Below, piece after piece: positions 1 through 5,316 of a DNA stretch of 5,316 nucleotides; positions within the stretch are counted from its first letter, which is position 1, and every line of letters begins with the position of its first letter. The translations under genes and the position numbers were made by a program. Location of the stretch: assembly GCA_026394095.1 (NCBI GenBank), contig JAPKYY010000819.1:1-5316 (forward strand), given 5' to 3'. Source of the stretch: Acidobacteriota bacterium (GTDB taxonomy: Bacteria > Acidobacteriota > Terriglobia > Bryobacterales > Bryobacteraceae). The notes below the pieces were generated by a model. That model searched no databases and had not been told where the DNA came from. It saw only the letters and a list, made by a program, of their open reading frames with translations.

Positions 1-228
1 GTAAAGGCTGGCCATCCACTCTCGCAGTTCATTCACGCCAAGTGAGGCAATTGGTGGTGCAGGAGTGAAGTGCTCAAGAAATTGCTCGCAATCAATCGCA
101 TAATTACGCAGTGTATGAACGCTTGAGGATTGAAGCCCCCGCTCCTCAAGAAAACCCGCGATAGCATTCCGCAAGTCGCTTGCTTCAAACCGGGCCAAAC
201 GTTCAGACGGCGACGCTGAAATGCTCAT
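1..228 (-). CDS. xerC: XerC-type tyrosine recombinase, N-terminal part (cut by window edge)
   Basis: Reading leftward from the ATG at 228 gives an open frame of 76 codons that runs off the window. After a short polar lead, residues about 14-56 follow the SAM-like core-binding domain pattern of XerC/XerD: a first helix (AIAGFLEERGLQ), then SSSVHTLRNYAIDCEQFLEHF, matching the family pattern of serine/threonine, then TxxxY and a helix ending in QFLxF. Residues 64-76 (LGVNELREWMASL) fit the next helix. Family members resolve chromosome dimers at dif sites; the catalytic Arg/His/Tyr residues lie in the C-terminal domain outside the window, so activity cannot be judged. The start is the only ATG in this frame after an upstream in-frame TAG, and it lies inside the 3' end of trmFO (26-base overlap). 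The order trmFO then xerC is known from other bacteria (the gid-codV region of Bacillus), which favours XerC over XerD or a phage integrase. Confidence 0.82.
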   Translation of the reverse strand, partial: MSISASPSERLARFEASDLRNAIAGFLEERGLQSSSVHTLRNYAIDCEQFLEHFTPAPPIASLGVNELREWMASLY

Positions 229-1537
229 CGAGTTTCTCTAGCGCCCTGCGGCACACCTCGGCATGACGCGCCTTCTTGTCCTTGCGCAAGCGCTTGGCTG
301 TCTCTTCATCGAGCTTCGGCAATAAGTCAAACGTGATGTTGGCGGGCTGGTAATGCTTCGGGTCGGCACTGGAAATATAACTACACAAGCTCCCGATCGC
401 AGTCTCGCGCGGGAAAGCCTTGGGTGCTTCTACTCCCGCAAACTGTGCCGCTGCAAAGCCGGTGGCAATGCTCTCGACATAGCCCTCGACTCCCGAGATC
501 TGCCCGGCAAAAAAGATTCTCGGGTCAGACTTCAACTGAAGCGTCGCTGTCAGCAACTCCGGCCCGTTGATGTAAGTGTTGCGATGAATCTGCCCATAGC
601 GCAGAAACTCTGCATTCTCCAGCCCCGGAATCAGCCGGAAAATCCGCTGCTGCTCCCCGAAGCGCAAATGGTTCTGAAAGCCCACCAGATTGTAGCTATC
701 GCTGCGGCAATTCTCTTTGCGCAACTGCACGATCGCATAAGCCCAGCGCCCGGTGCGCGGATCATCGAGCCCAGTCGGCTTCATTGGGCCAAAGCGCAAG
801 GTCTCGCGGCCTCGTCTGGCCAACTCCTCTACCGGCAGGCATGCCTCAAAAAACGGTGTATTCGGCTGATCTTCGGCGATGTGAACGGGCACACTCTCGC
901 CAGCCAGCAATTCATCGAGAAAGCGCTCGTACTCTTCTTTGTTCAGCGGGCAATTCAGATAGTCATCGGTGCCATCAATGCTCTTGCCCCAACGTGAACC
1001 CGCAAACGCAATCTCGGTATTCACCGATTCGGCGTCCACAATTGGACTAATGCTGTCATAGAAGAAAAGCCTGCTTGAGCCGGTGAGCCGGCCAATCTCG
1101 GCCGCCATCGCATCGCTGGTTAGCGGCCCGGTTGCGATGATCACCTTTCCGCCAGCCGGGATCGATTTCATCTCTTCACGCACTACGGTGATCTTTGGCT
1201 CAGCAGCAATTCGGCGCGAAACTTCTTTGGAGAACTCCACGCGATCTACCGTAAGCGCGTGACCGGCCGGCACGCGGGTATCGCGCGCGATGTCGAGAAG
1301 CAGGCTCCCGCCCCGCCGCAATTCTTCCTTGAGCAACCAGGGTGCCGTATTGGCACTCTCGCTTTTGAGTGAATTGCTGCACACCAGTTCGGCCATCTCA
1401 CTTGTTTTATGCGCCGGCGTAGTCGCAGCAGGCCGCATCTCATAGAGCGTCACTGCGTGCCCCTGCCGCGCCAGTTGCCAGGCCGCCTCGCTGCCCGCGA
1501 GGCCAGCACCTACTACATGTATCTGATTGAATTGCAC
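203..1537 (-). CDS. trmFO: TrmFO, folate- and FAD-dependent tRNA (uracil-54-C5)-methyltransferase
   Basis: Makes 5-methyluridine at position 54 of the tRNA T-loop, using methylenetetrahydrofolate as carbon donor and reduced FAD as reductant, in the cytoplasm. Numbered from the GTG start, the dinucleotide-binding motif VVGAGLAGSEAAW is at residues 8-20, followed by LYEMRP. The nucleophile-region motif ELVCSNSLK puts Cys at 53, and FEACLPVEE puts the second family Cys at 233. The C-terminal FAD-binding stretch FAGQISGVEGYVES is at about 343-356. Length is 444 residues, normal for the family. I chose GTG at 1537 over the in-frame ATG at 1573 because it places GAG at residues 10-12 and Cys at 53, the same numbering as I recall for Bacillus subtilis TrmFO; because a GGGG lies 8 bases upstream; and because the ATG would leave only 2 bases to the divergent gene. 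With the ATG the protein is 456 residues. Its stop overlaps the xerC start. Identity is near certain; the start is less so. Confidence 0.96.
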   Translation of the reverse strand: MQFNQIHVVGAGLAGSEAAWQLARQGHAVTLYEMRPAATTPAHKTSEMAELVCSNSLKSESANTAPWLLKEELRRGGSLLLDIARDTRVPAGHALTVDRVEFSKEVSRRIAAEPKITVVREEMKSIPAGGKVIIATGPLTSDAMAAEIGRLTGSSRLFFYDSISPIVDAESVNTEIAFAGSRWGKSIDGTDDYLNCPLNKEEYERFLDELLAGESVPVHIAEDQPNTPFFEACLPVEELARRGRETLRFGPMKPTGLDDPRTGRWAYAIVQLRKENCRSDSYNLVGFQNHLRFGEQQRIFRLIPGLENAEFLRYGQIHRNTYINGPELLTATLQLKSDPRIFFAGQISGVEGYVESIATGFAAAQFAGVEAPKAFPRETAIGSLCSYISSADPKHYQPANITFDLLPKLDEETAKRLRKDKKARHAEVCRRALEKLDEHFSVAV

Positions 1538-1540
1538 GCG

Positions 1541-1569
1541 TTTAACCCCATCGTAGCAAGTGATAGAAT
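1541..1569 (+). promoter_or_regulatory. Candidate promoter for the rightward operon (possibly leaderless)
   Basis: TAGAAT at 1564-1569 matches the -10 consensus in five of six bases. A start of transcription 7 bases downstream would fall at 1576, the A of the oxidoreductase ATG. A -35 at the standard 17-base distance would be TTTAAC (1541-1546), only a weak match. There is no Shine-Dalgarno sequence before the ATG (GTGATAGAATCCATCC), which agrees with a leaderless or non-SD start. This rests on a short motif only; a promoter further left inside trmFO is equally possible. Confidence 0.35.
1546..1549 (-). promoter_or_regulatory. Possible ribosome binding site for trmFO GTG start
   Basis: On the minus strand GATGGGG precedes the GTG at 1537, with 8 bases between the G run and the start codon. 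The match to a Shine-Dalgarno core is partial. It matters because the alternative ATG at 1573 has no comparable G-rich stretch at the right distance. Confidence 0.35.
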
Positions 1570-1575
1570 CCATCC

Positions 1576-2778
1576 ATGCGTTCTTCGAGAAGAGACCTAC
1601 TCCGCCTTGGTGGCCAAGCTGCCGCCGCCTTCACCGCCGCATCCTATTCGAGGATCCTGGGCGCCAATGACAGAATCAATCTCGGCTGGATTGGAGCAGG
1701 CGATCGCGGCACCTACGTCTGCAAAACCTTTAACGACACCAAGCAGGTGGACGTCACTGCCATTGCCGAAATCTGGGGCGACAAACTCGACAAGGCCGTC
1801 ACCACTTATCCCAATGCCAAGGGCTACGTCGACCACCGCAAACTTCTCGAACAAAAGAATGTCGACGCAGTCCTGATCTCGACGCCAGACCACTGGCATG
1901 CCGGCTGCACTATTGATGCATTGAGCGCCGGTAAAGACGTCTACGTAGAAAAGCCCCTCACGCTCACCATCGAAGAAGGCCCCAAAATCGTCAAGGCCGC
2001 CCGCGTCAACAACCGCATCTGCCAGGTGGGCATGCAGCAGCGTTCCGGCAGCCACTACCTGCAAGCCAAGAAAGAGTATTTCGATACCGGCAAGCTCGGC
2101 AAGATCACCCTCGCCCGCACCTGGTGGCACGGCAACGGCTACCACCTGCGCAAGGCCCCGCAGGTGCTTCAGCAGAAGCCCAGCAATCTCGACTGGGCCC
2201 GCTTCCTCGGCCCCCTGAAGTGGCGCGATTACGATCCCCAACAGTACTTCAACTTCCGCGCCTATCTCGACTACGGTGGCGGTCAGGTGACAGACCTCTT
2301 CACCCACTGGATCGACGTGGTTCATATGTTCATGAACCAGGACAACCCGATTTCAGCTGTTGCTGCCGGTGGCGTTTATCACTACAAAGACGGCCGCACC
2401 GCTCCCGACACCATCCACGTTCTCCTCGAATATCCCAAGGAATGGACAGCCACCTTCGAAGCCACTCTCGCCCCCGGTATCAGAGGCGCAGCTGTTGAGA
2501 TGTGCGGCACCGAAGGCCGCCTCTATATCGACCGCAGCAAGTACGAATTCTGGCCCAACGAACGCAATGCCCAGCCCATTGTCGTCAAGTCTGAGCGAGA
2601 TCAAACGATCGAACACGTGGCGAATTTCCTCGATTGCTGCCGCTCACGCAAGCTGCCCAATGGCGACGTACAGATCGGCCACCGCTCCGCGCAAGCCAGC
2701 CACCTCGGCAACATTGCTTATCTGCAAAAGCGCCGTCTCAATTTCGATCCGATCCGCGAAGAGATTCTGCCACTCTAA
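1576..2778 (+). CDS. Tat-exported Gfo/Idh/MocA family NAD(P)-dependent sugar oxidoreductase
   Basis: A 400-residue protein, typical of the secreted branch of the family. Residues 1-30 are a twin-arginine leader: SSRRDLLRLGG, then an Ala-rich segment (AAAAFTAAS) ending near ILGAND. The Rossmann domain follows with GWIGAGDRG (37-45) as the nucleotide-binding loop. The family motif VYVEKPLTLT puts catalytic Lys at 126. In the C-terminal alpha/beta domain, TDLFTHWIDVV gives Asp240 and His244, the same D-x3-H spacing as Asp172/His176 of Bacillus inositol dehydrogenase. Members oxidise or reduce sugars, inositols or sugar acids; the sequence does not fix the substrate. Tat export fits a protein that folds around NAD(P) before export, as in Zymomonas glucose-fructose oxidoreductase. 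It lacks the arrangement I associate with GH109 glycosidases. It is the first gene of the rightward set, and its TAA overlaps the next ATG by one base (TAATG), suggesting coupled translation with the sulfatase. Confidence 0.93.
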   Translation: MRSSRRDLLRLGGQAAAAFTAASYSRILGANDRINLGWIGAGDRGTYVCKTFNDTKQVDVTAIAEIWGDKLDKAVTTYPNAKGYVDHRKLLEQKNVDAVLISTPDHWHAGCTIDALSAGKDVYVEKPLTLTIEEGPKIVKAARVNNRICQVGMQQRSGSHYLQAKKEYFDTGKLGKITLARTWWHGNGYHLRKAPQVLQQKPSNLDWARFLGPLKWRDYDPQQYFNFRAYLDYGGGQVTDLFTHWIDVVHMFMNQDNPISAVAAGGVYHYKDGRTAPDTIHVLLEYPKEWTATFEATLAPGIRGAAVEMCGTEGRLYIDRSKYEFWPNERNAQPIVVKSERDQTIEHVANFLDCCRSRKLPNGDVQIGHRSAQASHLGNIAYLQKRRLNFDPIREEILPL

Positions 2779-4247
2779 TGACGCGCCGCAGCTTTATCTC
2801 AACGACTGCGCTATCTGCCGCAGCAGCGCAGCAGCGCCCGCGCAACATCATCTTCATACTCACGGACGATCATCGCTACGATGCGATGGGCTTTCTCAAG
2901 GGTCAGAGCTTTCTCGAGACACCGCATCTGGACGCAATGGCCCGCAACGGTATCCACGTGCCCAACGCCTTCGTCACTACCGCCTTGTGCTCTCCGTCGC
3001 GAGCCTCGATTCTTACGGGTCAATACGCCCACAAGCACCGCGTTGTCGATAACAACAACCCTGTCCCCCCGGGAACAAAATTCTTCCCCGAACTCCTCCA
3101 GAAGAAAGCCAATTACCAGACCGGTTTCTTCGGCAAATGGCATATGGGCGGAGAAGGCGACGACCCCCAACCAGGTTTCGACAAGTGGGTGAGCTTCCGT
3201 GGCCAGGGCACCTATTCTCCAACCAGAAACGGCCTGAACATCGATGGTAAGAAGGTGCCGCAGAAGGGCTACATCACCGACGAGCTCACTGATTACGCTC
3301 TCGACTGGCTTGGCAAAACCGATTCGCAACGCCCCTTCTTCATGTATCTTTCGCACAAGGCGACGCACTCGGAATTCGAACCCGCTGCCCGCCATAAAGG
3401 CAAATTCGCCAACGCCAAGTTTGTCTATCCGAAGTCTTACGCGCCAGCCAAGCCCGAGCAGCGCCTGCCTATGTGGGTGCAGAACCAGCGCAATTCCTGG
3501 CACGGCGTGGAATATCCATATCACTCGAAGCTCGACATTGAGGAATACTATAAGCGCTACGCCGAAACGCTCTGCGCCGTAGACGACAGCGTAGGTCGCG
3601 TCATGGACGCCCTGCGCAGCCGCAACCAGCTCGAATCGACTCTGGTGATCTACATGGGCGACAACGGCTTCGCCTTCGGCGAGCACGGCTTGATTGATAA
3701 ACGCACTGCCTACGAAGAGTCGATGCGTGTGCCGATGCTACTGCAGTGCCCGGAACTTTTCGGGCGCGGCAAGAAGCTTAACGAAGTGATCGCCAACATC
3801 GACATCGCCCCTACCTGCCTTGAAGCCGCCGGCGTCAAGCCTGAGATGGAAATTCAAGGCAAAAGCTTTCTCGGTCTCGCCCAGGGCAAGAAAACCGAAT
3901 GGCGTGACGGGCTGCTTTACGAATACTACTGGGAACGTAATTTCCCACAAACCCCAACGGTTCATGCCATCCGTGGCGACCGATACAAGTACATCCGCTA
4001 CCAGGGTCTCTGGGATCTCGACGAGCTGTATGATCTGCAGAATGACCCGCTCGAGATGCAGAACCTGATCGAGTCGCCGCAACACAAATCGGTCGCCATT
4101 GAGATGAACAAAAAACTCTTCGCGATTCTCGAATCCACCGGCGGCATGTACATCCCTCTCAATGCCGACCGCACGCTCAATCAATCGGACAAGCGCAACG
4201 GCGAAGGATCGAAAGCCGCCCAATTTCCAGCCTCGATCCTGAAATAG
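2778..4247 (+). CDS. Cys-type (formylglycine) sulfatase of the S1 family, exported
   Basis: Hydrolyses sulfate esters, here probably on a polysaccharide or oligosaccharide outside the cytoplasm. From the ATG at 2778 it is 489 residues, usual for the family. Residues 1-17 are a short Tat-like leader: TRRSFIST, then ALSAAAA before QQ. Metal-binding Asp30/Asp31 lie in FILTDDH. The signature CSPSRASILTG (71-81) has Cys71 for conversion to formylglycine, followed by the conserved Pro and Arg. GKWHMG gives Lys120 and His122; YMGDNG gives Asp295 and Asn296; Lys308 precedes YEESMRVP. The stretch SHKATHSEFEPA (192-203) recalls N-acetylglucosamine-6-sulfatase-like and related polysaccharide sulfatases, but the subfamily and the position attacked cannot be set by eye. 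It needs a maturase (formylglycine-generating enzyme or anSME) that is not in the window. I chose ATG 2778 because the Tat motif starts there and it overlaps the previous stop; the frame is open back to 2634, but that part lies inside the oxidoreductase gene. Confidence 0.94.
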   Translation: MTRRSFISTTALSAAAAQQRPRNIIFILTDDHRYDAMGFLKGQSFLETPHLDAMARNGIHVPNAFVTTALCSPSRASILTGQYAHKHRVVDNNNPVPPGTKFFPELLQKKANYQTGFFGKWHMGGEGDDPQPGFDKWVSFRGQGTYSPTRNGLNIDGKKVPQKGYITDELTDYALDWLGKTDSQRPFFMYLSHKATHSEFEPAARHKGKFANAKFVYPKSYAPAKPEQRLPMWVQNQRNSWHGVEYPYHSKLDIEEYYKRYAETLCAVDDSVGRVMDALRSRNQLESTLVIYMGDNGFAFGEHGLIDKRTAYEESMRVPMLLQCPELFGRGKKLNEVIANIDIAPTCLEAAGVKPEMEIQGKSFLGLAQGKKTEWRDGLLYEYYWERNFPQTPTVHAIRGDRYKYIRYQGLWDLDELYDLQNDPLEMQNLIESPQHKSVAIEMNKKLFAILESTGGMYIPLNADRTLNQSDKRNGEGSKAAQFPASILK

Positions 4248-5306
4248 ATGCGCCGCCGTAGTCTGATCCTGTTGCCCTTTGGCCTACGCGCCGAATCTGT
4301 CGTCCTCCCCAACGGCATCTACCGCGACAAAGCCCTCCGCTTCGATGGCAAAGGCCTCAGTATCCGCGCGGAAACCCCCGGTGGAGTAATCCTCACCGGA
4401 TCATCCACCCTCACGATTAGTGGCGAAGGCAACACCGTCGAAGGCCTCCACTTCAAAGACGGTGCCGCCCCCAAAGCCATCATCACTATCCATGGCAAGC
4501 GCAACCGCGTCACCAACTGCGCCATCACCAACTACAACGGCACAGATAAAACCATCGATTCGAAGTGGGTCTCCCTCTACGGCGAAGACAATGAGTTTGA
4601 TCACAACTACATCAGTGGCAAGACCAACCGTGGCACCACTCTGGTGGTCTGGCTCCAGCAGGGCGACACGGAAGGCGCAAAACACCGCATCCATCACAAC
4701 CACTTCGGCCCACGCGAGCCTCTAGGCGAAAACGGTGGCGAAACCATCCGCATCGGAGACTCTTCCACCTCGCTCCAGCCTGGCCTCTGCTTGATCGAGA
4801 ACAACTGGTTCACCGGTTGCGATGGCGAGATCGAAATCATCTCAAACAAAAGCTGCGGCAATCTCTACCGCGCCAACGTCTTCAAGGCCTGTGACGGCAC
4901 GCTCACTTTGCGCCATGGCAACGGCTGTAAGGTTCAAGGCAACGTCTTTTACGGCGACAACTACAAGCGCGCCGGTGGAGTTCGCATCATCGGAGAAGAC
5001 CATCTCGTTGAGGAGAACTACTTCGAAAACCTCCCCGGCACCGGCAACCGCGCTGCAATCTCCTTCATGCAAGGCATCGTCGACACCCCTCTCAACGGCT
5101 ATGCTCAAGTCAAACGTGCGAATGTCCGCAACAATACGATCATTCACTGCGCAGAGCCCATCGCACGCAGTGTCAAAGGTGCCAAAACCACCCTCGAGCC
5201 AATCGAAGTCACGATAGAGAACAACAACATCGATCCCAAGTCTGTATCGATTCCCAAACACATCCCACGCAACGAGGCAGGCCCCACATGGCTGAAGTCT
5301 GGCTAA
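4248..5306 (+). CDS. Polysaccharide lyase family 6 (chondroitinase B / alginate lyase type)
   Basis: Cleaves uronic-acid glycosidic bonds by calcium-assisted beta-elimination; characterised PL6 members act on dermatan sulfate or alginate. The 352 residues show the PL6 parallel beta-helix throughout, with repeated asparagine-rich turns (NNWF, NNTI, ENNNI). The active-site block is intact: Glu194 and Glu196 in DGEIEIISNK, catalytic Lys201, and Arg222 in LTLRHGN. The E-x-E-x4-K-x20-R spacing equals that of Pedobacter chondroitinase B (E243, E245, K250, R271). Asn162 in ENGGETIRIGDS stands 32 residues before Glu194, as I recall for Asn181 of AlyGC. It is shorter than typical single-domain members (about 450-500 residues): the usual N-terminal stretch before the first helix turn is nearly absent and there is no second C-terminal domain. 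Residues 1-15 (RRRSLILLPFGLRA) form a very short leader, Tat- or Sec-like. Its ATG directly follows the sulfatase TAG with no gap and no clear ribosome binding site, so translation is probably coupled. Confidence 0.92.
   Translation: MRRRSLILLPFGLRAESVVLPNGIYRDKALRFDGKGLSIRAETPGGVILTGSSTLTISGEGNTVEGLHFKDGAAPKAIITIHGKRNRVTNCAITNYNGTDKTIDSKWVSLYGEDNEFDHNYISGKTNRGTTLVVWLQQGDTEGAKHRIHHNHFGPREPLGENGGETIRIGDSSTSLQPGLCLIENNWFTGCDGEIEIISNKSCGNLYRANVFKACDGTLTLRHGNGCKVQGNVFYGDNYKRAGGVRIIGEDHLVEENYFENLPGTGNRAAISFMQGIVDTPLNGYAQVKRANVRNNTIIHCAEPIARSVKGAKTTLEPIEVTIENNNIDPKSVSIPKHIPRNEAGPTWLKSG
5274..5281 (+). promoter_or_regulatory. Possible ribosome binding site for the gene starting at 5288
   Basis: GAGGCAGG lies inside the PL6 coding sequence 6-10 bases ahead of the ATG at 5288. 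It supports that ATG as a real start, although the stretch is also codons of PL6. Confidence 0.35.
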
Positions 5307-5316
5307 GAAATCTTCC
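5288..5316 (+). CDS. Probable start of an ABC-transporter ATP-binding protein (cut by window edge)
   Basis: An ATG at 5288, inside the last 19 bases of the PL6 gene and in another frame, opens MAEVWLRNL and then leaves the window. This pattern (M-A-x-V-x-L-x-N followed by a hydrophobic residue) is how sugar-importer ATPases of the MalK/UgpC group begin; E. coli MalK starts MASVQLQNV. A plausible ribosome binding site precedes it and the overlap continues the tight spacing of the upstream genes. If right, it would power uptake of the oligosaccharides released by the lyase. Nine residues are too few for certainty: the Walker A motif that would settle it lies beyond the window. Confidence 0.42.

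Larger units (their letters stand above)
1576..5316 (+). other. Putative operon for breakdown of a sulfated uronic-acid polysaccharide
   Basis: The oxidoreductase, sulfatase, PL6 lyase and probable transporter ATPase genes lie on one strand with junctions of -1, 0 and -19 bases, and no terminator-like hairpin was noticed between them. The first three proteins all start with an arginine-pair leader, so they probably work outside the cytoplasmic membrane. A single mRNA and a common substrate are inferred from spacing and enzyme types. The operon may continue past the window. Confidence 0.7.

Noticed and set aside
353..997. Open frame of 214 codons on the plus strand opposite trmFO
   Set aside because: No motif in the product, and the opposite strand encodes a complete, well-conserved TrmFO.
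1568..1578. Short tandem ATCC-ATCC before the ATG
   Set aside because: Two copies of a 4-base unit are expected by chance and show no extension.
1597..2325. Open frame of 242 codons on the minus strand opposite the oxidoreductase gene
   Set aside because: Low-complexity Gly/Val/Ala/Glu-rich product without recognisable domains; same explanation of codon bias.
2634..2777. Upstream extension of the sulfatase reading frame by 48 codons
   Set aside because: It lies wholly inside the oxidoreductase gene and would bury the Tat leader that begins exactly at 2778.
2811..3686. Long open frame of 291 codons on the minus strand opposite the sulfatase gene
   Set aside because: It is a shadow caused by codon bias in a GC-rich gene. 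Its product shows no family motif, while the plus-strand sulfatase carries all catalytic motifs.
4842..5261. Minus-strand open frame of 139 codons opposite the PL6 gene
   Set aside because: The complementary strand holds the conserved PL6 active-site block; the antisense product has no known feature.

Overview
The window looks like chromosomal DNA from an Acidobacteriota member, most likely of the Bryobacterales/Solibacter type. The reasons are: a run of genes for exported, twin-arginine-type sugar enzymes; a secreted Gfo/Idh/MocA protein whose signal region ends in ASYSRILGAND, a form I recall as common in that group; a folate-dependent TrmFO next to a XerC-like recombinase; and a GC-rich, almost gap-free layout. 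The lineage call is from memory of family sequences, not from a search.

Left part (1-1537, minus strand): trmFO (tRNA m5U54 methylation), followed in its own direction by the first 76 codons of a tyrosine recombinase of XerC type. The two overlap by 26 bases. These are housekeeping genes.

Middle (1538-1575): the only non-coding gap, 38 bases if trmFO starts at the GTG I favour (2 bases if it starts at the upstream ATG). It must serve the rightward genes and carries a plausible -10 box placed so that the first rightward gene could be leaderless.

Right part (1576-5316, plus strand): a tightly packed, apparently co-translated set. It holds a Tat-type Gfo/Idh/MocA oxidoreductase, a Cys-type sulfatase with a Tat-like leader, a compact PL6 (chondroitinase-B/alginate-lyase family) polysaccharide lyase, and the first codons of what is probably an ABC-transporter ATPase. 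Junctions are TAATG (1-base overlap), TAG/ATG (no gap) and a 19-base overlap. The set reads as a small pathway outside the cytoplasmic membrane for a sulfated, uronic-acid-containing polysaccharide: the sulfatase removes sulfate, PL6 cleaves the uronate linkage by beta-elimination, the oxidoreductase modifies a sugar product, and a transporter may take up fragments. Family membership is well supported. The substrate and the joint pathway are inference.

No RNA genes, CRISPR arrays, insertion sequences or convincing terminators were seen.
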